Of a DNA stretch of 64,000 bases, positions 16,352-24,159 are shown piece after piece; position 1 is the first letter of the stretch, and each line of letters begins with the position of its first letter. Both the position numbers and the translations under genes were made by a program. A model generated the notes under the pieces. It worked only from the letters and a program-made list of their open reading frames with translations, made no database searches and was not told the origin of the DNA. Source of the stretch: Novosphingobium sp. (GTDB lineage Bacteria > Pseudomonadota > Alphaproteobacteria > Sphingomonadales > Sphingomonadaceae); the NCBI RefSeq assembly GCF_027531025.1, contig NZ_JAPZQX010000004.1, forward strand, positions 1-64,000, given 5' to 3'.

Positions 16352-17131
16352 ATGCCCAAGTCCCTTGGTTCCCTGGCCCTTGTTCTTGCCGGTACCGTCG
16401 CGCTGGCGGGCTGTACCTCGCCAATGGGGCGGATCGCGCTGCGCGAAGGCCACCGCGTCGATCCGGCGCTGCTGGCCGTTCCCGCCAATCCCGACCTGGT
16501 GAGCGGCAAGCAGGCCCTGGCCGCCGGCAATTATGGCGCGGCGATCGCCGCACTGCGGCTGGCCCGGCTCGATCCGGCCAGTGCCGCCGAGGCGACCAAT
16601 GGCCTGGGCGTGGCCTATGCCGGGATCGGCCGTGCTGACCTGGCCGAGCGCTACTTCCGCCAGGCCGTCGCCATGGCGCCCGAAGACCGGCGCTTTGCCG
16701 CCAACCTCGCGCGGTTCACCCGGGCGCAAGAGGTGCAGCTGGCCGCCGCCGCGCCACCCGCGCCGCCTCCCGCTCCGGTCGGGCAGACGCTCAAGGCCGG
16801 GCTGCTTGTCGCGGCAGCGGGTGGCAACAAGACGATCACGGTGAGCGGTGCGCCGGTCGCGGCACAGCGTCCGGCAACTGCCGCCGCGCCGCGGATCGCG
16901 GTTGCGGCCCCGCCACCGGTCAAGGTGGTGCGCGTCACGCCGGGCCAGCCCGAGCTGGCTGCCGCCGGTCCGGTCAAGGCCGGCCCGGTCAAGGCCGGGG
17001 CTCCGGCGCGGCTGACCGTCCTGGCGCCGCGGCCCGCGCTCGTCGCGGCCCCGCCCCGGATGGCGCTGGCCACGCTGGGCTGGCGGCCGGTCATCAACCG
17101 CGCCGTCCGCGACGTCGGCGAGTTCGACTGA
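16352..17131 (+). CDS. tadD: TadD-like TPR lipoprotein
   Basis: Outer-membrane-associated lipoprotein that helps secretin assembly. The 259 residues have a signal peptide with lipobox LAGC (about 18-21), then two to three tetratricopeptide-like helical repeats (about 45-130: ALAAGNYGAAIAAL, then NGLGVAYAGIGRADLAERYFRQAV), followed by an unusually long Ala/Pro/Val-rich tail with a tandem GPVKA repeat. The tail is low complexity and probably disordered. The gene begins one base after the tadC stop. Confidence 0.88.
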   Translation: MPKSLGSLALVLAGTVALAGCTSPMGRIALREGHRVDPALLAVPANPDLVSGKQALAAGNYGAAIAALRLARLDPASAAEATNGLGVAYAGIGRADLAERYFRQAVAMAPEDRRFAANLARFTRAQEVQLAAAAPPAPPPAPVGQTLKAGLLVAAAGGNKTITVSGAPVAAQRPATAAAPRIAVAAPPPVKVVRVTPGQPELAAAGPVKAGPVKAGAPARLTVLAPRPALVAAPPRMALATLGWRPVINRAVRDVGEFD

Positions 17132-17146
17132 CGGCGGAGCTGACCC

Positions 17147-17614
17147 GTGGCCCTGCCCGATCTGCTCACCATCGGCCTGCTGGCCGGCATTGCCGGAGTC
17201 GGCGCCTGGCTCGACTGGCATTACCGCCTGCTGCCCAACCGGCTCTGCGCGGTCGCCTTGGTTGCCGGGCTGGTGGTGACCGGTCTGGGCCAGGGCCTGG
17301 CCGCGCTGCTGCCGCACCTGGGCCATGCCGGGCTGGCGCTGCTGGTGGGGATGGCCCTGTTCGCCGGCGGGGTGATCGGCGGCGGCGATGCCAAGTTCTA
17401 TGCCGCGCTGGCAGTCTGGTTCCCGCTGGCCGAGGGCTTTCGCCTGCTGCTGCTGGTCGCGCTGGCGGGGCTGGTCCTGACAGTGGGGCTGTGGCTGTTC
17501 GTCTGGCGGGCGGCTCCGGCCGGGCCGGGCAGCGCGGCAGGCGCGCGGCAACCGCGCACTGTGCCCTATGGCGTGGCCATCGCCGCCGGGGCGGTGGTGG
17601 CGCTGCTTTTGTGA
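17147..17614 (+). CDS. cpaA: Prepilin peptidase CpaA/TadV
   Basis: Membrane aspartyl protease that cleaves the leaders of the Flp pilin and the TadE/TadF-type pseudopilins. The 155-residue, four-helix protein keeps both catalytic Asp positions: one in GAWLDWHYRLLPN (about residue 23) and one in the GGGDAKF motif (about 79-85). It lacks the N-methylation domain of PilD-type enzymes, as expected for TadV. The short spacing (15 bp) after tadD places it last in the operon; in many species it stands near the pilin instead. Confidence 0.93.
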   Translation: MALPDLLTIGLLAGIAGVGAWLDWHYRLLPNRLCAVALVAGLVVTGLGQGLAALLPHLGHAGLALLVGMALFAGGVIGGGDAKFYAALAVWFPLAEGFRLLLLVALAGLVLTVGLWLFVWRAAPAGPGSAAGARQPRTVPYGVAIAAGAVVALLL

Positions 17615-17691
17615 GGCGCGACGCGGGGAGCGCGCGCAGGCTGGAATAGGTGGCCACGCCGCTGGCTGGATCGGCGGGGCCACATCGCAGG

Positions 17692-18105
17692 ATGGGTACT
17701 GGCGCAGTGGACTGGTGGAAAATCCGGATCGAGCCGATGCTGCTGCCCCGGGGACGGCCGGTGGCGAGCCGGGTCAGTTATACCTTCTGCCTGCCGCTGA
17801 TCGCCGATGGCCGGATTTCGCTGCCAACCTATCGGGCCGACCGCGATCTCGCGACGGTCGAGCGGTCCCGGCCGAACCAGCAATGCGACCTCGGTCGGAT
17901 CGAGCTGCGCGACAACCAGTGGACCTGCAGCTGGCCCTATCCGGCCTGCCTGCACCTGGCTGATGTCAGGATCCTGGCACCCCGCTTCCTGCTGGGTGAT
18001 CTGGTCGGCATGCGCCCGCTGGGCGGGACGATGGCGCTGTTCCGGATCCAGGCTCGCGATGCCTTGCTTCCGGCGCCAGAGCCGCGGGTCATGCTGTCAT
18101 CCTGA
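17692..18105 (+). CDS. Conserved-looking protein of unknown function
   Basis: A 137-residue product, basic and rich in Arg, Trp and Leu, with several Cys (near the middle: QQCDL, TCSW, PACLH). There is no signal peptide or membrane helix, and I recognise no family. The ATG at 17692 is preceded by GCAGG; a GTG at 17650 would add 14 residues. It follows cpaA by about 80 bp in the same direction and overlaps the end of the convergent fixJ-like gene by 17 bases. The composition is consistent with a real coding frame rather than an antisense shadow, but the call is not secure. Confidence 0.5.
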   Translation: MGTGAVDWWKIRIEPMLLPRGRPVASRVSYTFCLPLIADGRISLPTYRADRDLATVERSRPNQQCDLGRIELRDNQWTCSWPYPACLHLADVRILAPRFLLGDLVGMRPLGGTMALFRIQARDALLPAPEPRVMLSS

Positions 18106-18733
18106 CTCCCGCGCCGGTTTCCTGTCCCAGCCCGGCCAGGAAGGCGAGGTGGAGCATTTCCGACAGGCTGCGCACGCCCAGCTTGCGCATCGCATTGGCG
18201 CGATAGAGTTCGACCGTACGCGGGCTGAGGTCGAGGTCATAGGCGATCACCTTGTTGGCATGGCCCTTGATCAGCCCCTGCAGCACCTGCTGCTCGCGGG
18301 GGGTGAGTTGTCCGATCCGGCTGCAGGCTTCGGCCACTTCGGCGCTCGGCGCGGCCGGCCGGGGCGCGGCCTGCCGCTCGGCCCCGCGCACCGCGGCCAG
18401 CAGTTCCTCGCGCGAGAATGGCTTCTGCAGGAAGTCGATCGCGCCGTCCTTCATTGCCCGCACTGCCGAATCGACATCGCCGTGGCCAGTGATGATCACG
18501 ACCGGCATGACGCAGCCCTGCTCGCGCAATTGCCGCTGCAGTTCCAGCCCGTTCATTCCCGGCATCCGGATATCAAGCAGGATGCAGCCCGGCTCCAGCT
18601 CGGCCAGGCCGCGCATGAAGGCTTCGCCGCTGCCATGAACCGTGGTCTCGATCCCTTCGGTGCGCAGCAGGAACGCCGTGGATTCCGCCACGGCCCGGTC
18701 ATCGTCAACGATATGGCAAACCCGCTTCGACAT
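18089..18733 (-). CDS. fixJ: FixJ-type response regulator (receiver + LuxR helix-turn-helix)
   Basis: Transcription regulator of the NarL/FixJ family, 214 residues. The receiver domain (about 1-120) has the acidic pair VDDD (near 9-12), the phospho-acceptor D54 (LLDIRMPGMNG), a Thr near 83 and the Lys of QKPF (about 104). The C-terminal LuxR-type helix-turn-helix (LTPREQQVLQGLIKGHANKVIA, about 142-165) is complete. The ATG at 18733 was chosen because it precedes the receiver directly; the longer frame upstream is antisense to nothing useful and overlaps the kinase gene. It is four bases downstream of fixL, its cognate kinase. Confidence 0.9.
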   Translation of the reverse strand: MSKRVCHIVDDDRAVAESTAFLLRTEGIETTVHGSGEAFMRGLAELEPGCILLDIRMPGMNGLELQRQLREQGCVMPVVIITGHGDVDSAVRAMKDGAIDFLQKPFSREELLAAVRGAERQAAPRPAAPSAEVAEACSRIGQLTPREQQVLQGLIKGHANKVIAYDLDLSPRTVELYRANAMRKLGVRSLSEMLHLAFLAGLGQETGAGVRMTA

Positions 18734-18737
18734 GGTT

Positions 18738-19949
18738 TCAGCCCCCCGCAGTTTCAGACTCGCTCGAAATCGGCAGGGTGAAGCGGAAGGCCGCGCCGCC
18801 CAGTCGGGCCGACTTGCCCGCATGGATCGACCCGCCATAGGCCTCGACGATCTGCTTGCAGATCGCCAGGCCCACGCCCATTCCGCCACCCTTGGTGGTG
18901 ACAAAGCTTTCGAACAGGGAATCGGCAATCGCCGGGGCGATGCCCGGCCCGTCATCCTCGACCGAAAGCTCGATGAAATCGTTCACTTGCCGGGCTGCGA
19001 TCACCAGTTCGTGATGGCCGCCGTGTTCGGCATCGATCGCCTCCAGCGCATTGCGCACCAGGTTGAACAGCACCTGCTGGCCCTGCAGGTGGTCCACTTC
19101 CACCGTCGGCAGGTCGACCGGCAGGTCGTAGGTCACGTGGATCGTGCGCTTGTAGCCATTGATCAGCGCCAGGGCCGTGGCATCGCGCACTAGCCCGGCA
19201 ACCGCATTGGGCCCCGTTTGGGGCTGGCCGCCGCGCACGAAATCGCGCAGGCGATGCAGCAGCTGGCCCGCCCGGACCGCCTGGTCGCTGCAGGTTTCCA
19301 AAACCCGCATCACCTCCTCGCGGCCCGCGAATTCATCCTGCTGGCTGACCAGGTTCGACAGGCCCTGGGTGTAATTGGCGATATTGGTCAGCGGCTGGTT
19401 CAGCTCGTGCGCGATCGCTGTGGCCAGCGCGCCCATGGCCGAAACGCGCGAGGCCTGGGCCAGATCGGCCAGCATCGCCTTGGCCTCGCCCCGTTGCAGC
19501 TCGTCACCGTTGATCGGGCGGAGGAACCCCTGATAGGCCACCTCGCCGTCCAACCTGATCTCGGAGACCCGCAGTTCGACCGGGAACTGGTGCCCGGACT
19601 TGTGCTGCGCCATTTCGATCCGGGTCGCGCCGATCACGTGGCGTACTCCGGTGCGTGCATATTCGGCCAGGTAGTGATCGTGTTCGGCGGCGATATGCGG
19701 CGCGGTCAGCAGGCTGACATTGCACCCGATCACCTCTTCCGCGCGATAGCCGAACATGTCCTCGGCCCGCTTGCCGAAGGCGCGGATGGCCCCGTTCCGG
19801 TCAATGGTCACCAGTGCCAGCGGGATCGCGTCGAGCACCTGACCAAGGTTTTCCGGCGTCTGAAGGTCGCGCACGATCGCCGCCCCAGACCCGGCGTCCC
19901 GCTGCGACACCGACAAACCAGCCGACTTCGTGTCAGTTTCCTCGACCAA
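18738..19949 (-). CDS. fixL: FixL-type PAS histidine kinase, probable haem-based oxygen sensor
   Basis: Soluble sensor kinase, 403 residues. The PAS domain (about 35-150) aligns by eye with FixL proteins. H90 in AEHDHYLAEY takes the place of the haem-iron His, and R110 in HVIGATR takes that of the distal Arg which contacts bound oxygen. The kinase core follows with the H-box AHELNQPL (H181), an N-box around NLVRNALEAI, and G-boxes DDGPGI and GMGVGLAI. No membrane segment is seen, as in soluble FixLs. The start is a TTG at 19949 behind GGGGGT; a GTG at 19910 is an alternative. It forms an operon with fixJ. Confidence 0.85.
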   Translation of the reverse strand: MVEETDTKSAGLSVSQRDAGSGAAIVRDLQTPENLGQVLDAIPLALVTIDRNGAIRAFGKRAEDMFGYRAEEVIGCNVSLLTAPHIAAEHDHYLAEYARTGVRHVIGATRIEMAQHKSGHQFPVELRVSEIRLDGEVAYQGFLRPINGDELQRGEAKAMLADLAQASRVSAMGALATAIAHELNQPLTNIANYTQGLSNLVSQQDEFAGREEVMRVLETCSDQAVRAGQLLHRLRDFVRGGQPQTGPNAVAGLVRDATALALINGYKRTIHVTYDLPVDLPTVEVDHLQGQQVLFNLVRNALEAIDAEHGGHHELVIAARQVNDFIELSVEDDGPGIAPAIADSLFESFVTTKGGGMGVGLAICKQIVEAYGGSIHAGKSARLGGAAFRFTLPISSESETAGG

Positions 19950-19956
19950 AACGACA

Positions 19957-19977
19957 TACCCCCAGTGCCTTGGGGTA
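19957..19977. promoter_or_regulatory. TACCCCC/TGGGGTA dyad upstream of fixL, possible NarL/FixJ-family operator
   Basis: Inverted heptamers TACCCCC and TGGGGTA separated by seven bases lie 8-28 bases upstream of the fixL start. NarL-family regulators recognise TAC-pyrimidine-rich heptamers of this kind, so autoregulation by the FixJ partner is possible. The position is close to the ribosome-binding site, so it may instead simply supply it. Confidence 0.3.
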
Positions 19978-20110
19978 GCACACGCTTTCGGTATTTACCT
20001 CCTAGTGATTTTACCCATCGACAGCCACGCCGGGGCAGCACGCAAATCGCGCCGGTTGGCGGCGTTCAAGCTCGATTCGTCGGTCCGGGGTGGGCGGCGT
20101 GTCGGGGCGA

Positions 20111-20863
20111 TCAGGCCGCTTGCAGGGCGGCCAGGAATTCCTCGATCCGCTTGGCATTGACGCCGAAATCGCTCACCCCGATCCGGCTGACCGAACGCAT
20201 GTCGACCCGGCTCTTGCCATCGGGGGTGGGAGTGATGCGCAGCACGACATCGTCATAAAACCGGATGAAGGATACTGCCGCAGTCGCTTCCACATGGCCG
20301 CGCGCCGGATCCTGCGCCGCCACGGTCCAGCCGCGTTCCTCGGCCAGCTTCACGACATTGGCCGTTACCTCGGCCACCGGCTTCGCCACATAGACCGGGT
20401 TGATATGGCCATAGGCCGCAGAGTGCAGCTTGCGCCAGTTCTCGGTCGTTTCCACGCCCGCAAGGTTGTCGGCGCGCAGCGGCAGCTTCTCGAAAGCTGG
20501 CGGATTGGCCAGGTCGGTGGTCACGTCGTGGAGCGGCGGGACGCCTTCGGCCGCGATCGGCCGCGAGACGATGAACCCGGCATAGCCCAGCGCCACCAGC
20601 AGCGCGAGCCAGGTCTTGCCCCCCGGCGGCGATGCGGTCCGCCAGCCGACCAATGCGGCGGAGAGGCCCAGCAGCACCGCCAGCAGGGCCACCAGCCCGC
20701 CGATCACGAAGCCGCCGAACCCGGCCAGCTTGGGCACCAGGTCATAGCGCGCCAGCACCAGCGCGGCTGCGCCCAGCACGACGCCGGTCAGGGTGAGGCC
20801 ACGGGTCCAGCGCGCAAGGCGCGGGGCCCAGACGGGTTGCGAAAGGCTGCCAAGTCTAGTCAT
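20111..20863 (-). CDS. DUF1499 domain-containing membrane protein
   Basis: A 250-residue protein with three or four membrane helices in the N-terminal half (about 20-115) and a C-terminal DUF1499 domain (about 120-250; NPPAFEKLPLR, then RGHVEATAAVSFIRFYDDVVLRI and SRIGVSDFGVNAKRI). The function of DUF1499 is unknown. The ATG at 20863 starts just before the first hydrophobic region; the frame is open for 42 more codons upstream, but those overlap the divergent neighbour. It is separated from fixL by about 160 bp and is divergent from the flavoprotein gene at 20905. Confidence 0.8.
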   Translation of the reverse strand: MTRLGSLSQPVWAPRLARWTRGLTLTGVVLGAAALVLARYDLVPKLAGFGGFVIGGLVALLAVLLGLSAALVGWRTASPPGGKTWLALLVALGYAGFIVSRPIAAEGVPPLHDVTTDLANPPAFEKLPLRADNLAGVETTENWRKLHSAAYGHINPVYVAKPVAEVTANVVKLAEERGWTVAAQDPARGHVEATAAVSFIRFYDDVVLRITPTPDGKSRVDMRSVSRIGVSDFGVNAKRIEEFLAALQAA

Positions 20864-20904
20864 GGCTGGAAGTGAGCAGCAAAGCCGGGCAAGGTCAATC
20901 GGGC

Positions 20905-22002
20905 ATGACGGGCGGCAATCATCCCCAGCGCGTGATCCTGGCGGGCGGCGGCCATGCGCACCTGGCCGTGCTGGCCGACTGGGCGGCACATGTGCTGCCG
21001 GGAACTGAACGTATTCTGGTCACCCGCGAGCGCCACCTGGCCTATTCGGGGATGCTGCCGGGCTGGATGGCGGGGCGCTATCGCGCGGAGGAGCTGCTGA
21101 TTGATCTGGCCCCGCTGGCCGAAGCGGCTGGCGCGCGGCTGGTGCTGGACGATGTGGTCGGGCTGGATGCGGCGGCGCGGCATTTGCGGCTGGCCAGCGG
21201 GGAGGCATTGTCCTTCGACCTGTTGTCGCTGGCGACCGGCGGGACCATTGCAACTGAAGGGTTCGCGGCGTTGGGCGCGCGGCTGCTGCCGGTCCGCCCG
21301 GTCGAACGCTTCATGGCCGGGTGGCAGGCATTCTGCGCCGCCGGGCCGGGCCAGGTCGTGGCCGTGGTCGGCGGCGGCGCGGCCGGGGTCGAACTGGCGC
21401 TGGCGGCGGCGCGGCGCGGGCATCATGTGCACCTGATCGCCCCCGCCGCCGGCTTCATGCCGGGGCACGGCGGCTGGGCGCGGCGACTGGCACGGACGGC
21501 CTTGGCGCGGGCCGGGGTCACTATTCACGCCAGCATGGCGCGGGCCGTCTCGGACGGGCTGGTGCTGGATGATGGCACGATTCTGCCGCTCGACCTGGCG
21601 ATCGTCGCCACCGGCAGCGGGCCGCCCGGCTGGCTGGCGGACAGCGGCCTCGCGCTCGATCCCTCCGGCTTCTTGCTGACCGGGGCGGACCTGCGCTCCA
21701 CCTCGCAACCGGCGATCTTCGCGGCGGGCGATATCGCCGCCCGGGCCGACCTCGTCCTGCCGCGCGCCGGGGTCCACGCGGTCAAGGCCGGGCCGGTGCT
21801 GGCGGCCAACCTGCGCTCGGCGCTGACGGGAACACCGCTGCGCGCTTATCAGCCGGGTAAGCGCCGCCTGGCCCTGCTGGCCACCGGAGATGGGCGGACC
21901 ATCGCTTTATGGGGCCAATTCGCCGCCGCAGGGCGCTGGCTGTCCCGGGTCAAAGACCGGATCGACCGCGGCTTTATCGCCCGCTACACCCGCCGCACCT
22001 AA
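20905..22002 (+). CDS. FAD-dependent pyridine nucleotide-disulfide-type oxidoreductase (NDH-2-like)
   Basis: Flavoprotein of 365 residues with an N-terminal FAD-binding dinucleotide fold (VILAGGGHAHLAVL, near residues 10-23), a second nucleotide-binding motif (VAVVGGGAAGVELA, about 150-163) and the C-terminal FAD motif (IFAAGDIA). There is no CxxxxC redox disulfide, so it resembles type II NADH dehydrogenases or the NDH-2-like proteins found beside SelD rather than disulfide reductases. The ATG at 20905 leaves 41 bp to the divergent neighbour; a GTG at 20872 would leave eight. It is followed after 18 bases by another flavoprotein, so the two are probably cotranscribed. Confidence 0.8.
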   Translation: MTGGNHPQRVILAGGGHAHLAVLADWAAHVLPGTERILVTRERHLAYSGMLPGWMAGRYRAEELLIDLAPLAEAAGARLVLDDVVGLDAAARHLRLASGEALSFDLLSLATGGTIATEGFAALGARLLPVRPVERFMAGWQAFCAAGPGQVVAVVGGGAAGVELALAAARRGHHVHLIAPAAGFMPGHGGWARRLARTALARAGVTIHASMARAVSDGLVLDDGTILPLDLAIVATGSGPPGWLADSGLALDPSGFLLTGADLRSTSQPAIFAAGDIAARADLVLPRAGVHAVKAGPVLAANLRSALTGTPLRAYQPGKRRLALLATGDGRTIALWGQFAAAGRWLSRVKDRIDRGFIARYTRRT

Positions 22003-22020
22003 ACCGGGGAGAATTCACCA

Positions 22021-24159
22021 GTGCCACGTCTTGCTCTAGCCGCGCTGTTCGCGCTGGCCCTGGCCGCCTGGTTCCTGTTCGACCTGGGGCAATACCTCAC
22101 GCTTGAAAACCTCAAGGCGCAGCAGGCCGCGATCGACGCCACTTACCGCGCCCACCCGGTGCTGGTGATCGCCGGATTTTTCCTGCTTTACGTGGTGCTG
22201 ACCGCGCTGTCGGTGCCGGGCGCGGCGATCATGACCCTGGCGGCGGGGGCGATCTTTGGCCTCACTACGGGCTTCGTCATCGTCTCCTTCGCCTCGACCA
22301 TCGGGGCGACGCTGGCCTTCCTCGCCTCGCGCTATCTGTTCCACGATGCGGTCCAGGCCCGGTTCGGGGCGACGCTGCGCCCGATCAACGAAGGGATCGC
22401 GCGCGACGGGGCGTTTTACCTGTTCTCGCTGCGGTTGGTTCCGGCCTTTCCGTTCTTCGCGGTCAACCTGCTGATGGGGCTGACCCCGATCCGGGTCTGG
22501 ACCTATTACTGGGTCAGCCAGGTCGGGATGGTGCTGGGCACGCTGGTCTATGTGAATGCGGGCACGCAACTGGCGCGGATCGAAAGCCTGAAGGACATTG
22601 CCTCCCCCGCGTTGCTGGGTTCCTTCGTGGCGCTGGGCCTGCTGCCGTGGGTGGGCAAATGGATCATGGCCGCGCTGCGCCGCCGCCGGGTCTATGCGGG
22701 GTTCACGCGGCCGAAACGCTATGATCGCAACCTCGTGGTGATCGGTGCGGGGGCGGCGGGGCTGGTGACCTCGCTGGTCGCCTCGACCGTGAAGGCGAAA
22801 GTGACGCTGGTCGAAGCCGGCAAGATGGGCGGCGATTGCCTCAACTATGGCTGCGTGCCGTCGAAAGCCCTGCTCAAGAGCGCCAAGGTGGCGGAAATGA
22901 TCCGCCGCGCCGATGCCTATGGCCTGAAAGCGGCCGAACCGCAGCATGACCTCAGCGAAGTGATGGCCCGGCTGCGCGGGATCATCGCCGCGATCGAACC
23001 CAATGACAGCGTCGAGCGCTATACCGGCCTTGGCGTCGATGTGGTGGAGGGCCGCGCCACCATCGTCGATCCCTGGACGGTGGAGATCGCGCGGCATGAT
23101 GGCACGGTCCAGCGGCTAACCACCCGCGCGATCGTGATCGCCGCCGGTGCCGAGCCGGTGGTGCCGGACCTGCCGGGGCTGGCCGAGGCGGGCTATCTCA
23201 CCACCGAGACGCTGTGGGATGCGCTTTCCGCCATGGACGAGCTGCCGCGCCGGATCGCGGTGCTGGGCGGCGGGCCGATCGGCTGCGAGCTGAGCCAGGC
23301 GCTCGCCCGGCTGGGCGCCGACGTGACCCAGGTCGAACTGGGCGAGCGGCTGCTCCCGCGTGAAGATGCCGATGTCGCGGCGCTGGCGCAGGCGGCGCTG
23401 GAAAAGTCGGGCGTGACCGTCCTCACCGGCCATCGGGCGCTGCGGGTGGAAGGCAAGGTGCTGGTCGCCGAGCATGACGGGGCCGAGCGGCGGGTCGAGT
23501 TCGATGCCCTGCTGCTCGCCGTCGGGCGCAAGGCGCGGCTGCATGGCTATGGGCTGGAAGCGCTGGGGATCGATCCTGCCGCGCCGCTGGCGGTCGATGC
23601 CAACCTCGCCACGATCTATCCCAACGTGTTCGCCGCCGGGGACGTGATCGGGCCGTATCAGTTCACCCATGTGGCCTCGCACCAGGCCTGGTTTGCCGGG
23701 GTCAACGCGCTGTTCGGGCACCTCAAGCGGTTCAAGGTCGATTACCGGGTGATCCCCTGGACCACCTATATCGATCCCGAAGTGGCCCGGGTCGGGCTGA
23801 ACGAGGCCGAGGCGGCCGCCCAGGGCATCCCGCACGAGGTGACCCTGTTCCCCTTGCACGAACTCGACCGGGCGATTGCCGAAAGCGCCACCACCGGCTT
23901 CGTCAAGGTGCTGACCCCGCCGGGCAAGGACAAGATCCTGGGCGTGACCATCGTTGGCGAACACGCGGGCGAACTGCTGGCCGAATATGTGCTGGCGATG
24001 AAGCATGGGCTGGGCCTCAACAAGATCATCGCCACGATCCACATGTACCCGACCCTGGCCGAAGCGAACAAGTTCGCCGCCGGGCGCTGGAAGCAGAAGC
24101 ACAAGCCCGAACGGCTGCTGAACTGGATCGGGCGCTATCACGAATGGCGGCTGGGGTGA
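22021..24159 (+). CDS. Fusion of a TVP38/VTT membrane domain to a mercuric-reductase-like flavoprotein
   Basis: A 712-residue fusion. Residues about 1-220 form a VTT (TVP38/TMEM64, DedA-related) membrane domain with several helices and the LSVPGAAIMTLAAGAIFG motif. From about residue 237 follows a complete class I flavin disulfide reductase: FAD motif VVIGAGAAGLV, redox-active Cys pair GGDCLNYGCVPSK, NAD(P) motif VLGGGPIGCELSQ, a second FAD motif (FAAGDVIG) and a dimerisation domain with HMYPTLAEA near the end. Such fusions are known in proteobacteria but their substrate is not established. The GTG start follows GGGGAGA. It ends by overlapping the transporter start. Confidence 0.85.
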   Translation: MPRLALAALFALALAAWFLFDLGQYLTLENLKAQQAAIDATYRAHPVLVIAGFFLLYVVLTALSVPGAAIMTLAAGAIFGLTTGFVIVSFASTIGATLAFLASRYLFHDAVQARFGATLRPINEGIARDGAFYLFSLRLVPAFPFFAVNLLMGLTPIRVWTYYWVSQVGMVLGTLVYVNAGTQLARIESLKDIASPALLGSFVALGLLPWVGKWIMAALRRRRVYAGFTRPKRYDRNLVVIGAGAAGLVTSLVASTVKAKVTLVEAGKMGGDCLNYGCVPSKALLKSAKVAEMIRRADAYGLKAAEPQHDLSEVMARLRGIIAAIEPNDSVERYTGLGVDVVEGRATIVDPWTVEIARHDGTVQRLTTRAIVIAAGAEPVVPDLPGLAEAGYLTTETLWDALSAMDELPRRIAVLGGGPIGCELSQALARLGADVTQVELGERLLPREDADVAALAQAALEKSGVTVLTGHRALRVEGKVLVAEHDGAERRVEFDALLLAVGRKARLHGYGLEALGIDPAAPLAVDANLATIYPNVFAAGDVIGPYQFTHVASHQAWFAGVNALFGHLKRFKVDYRVIPWTTYIDPEVARVGLNEAEAAAQGIPHEVTLFPLHELDRAIAESATTGFVKVLTPPGKDKILGVTIVGEHAGELLAEYVLAMKHGLGLNKIIATIHMYPTLAEANKFAAGRWKQKHKPERLLNWIGRYHEWRLG

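Noticed and set aside
18734..18955. N-terminal extension of the FixJ-like regulator by 74 residues
   Set aside because: It overlaps the kinase gene in another frame and is Arg/Ser/Pro-rich; the receiver begins at the ATG at 18733.
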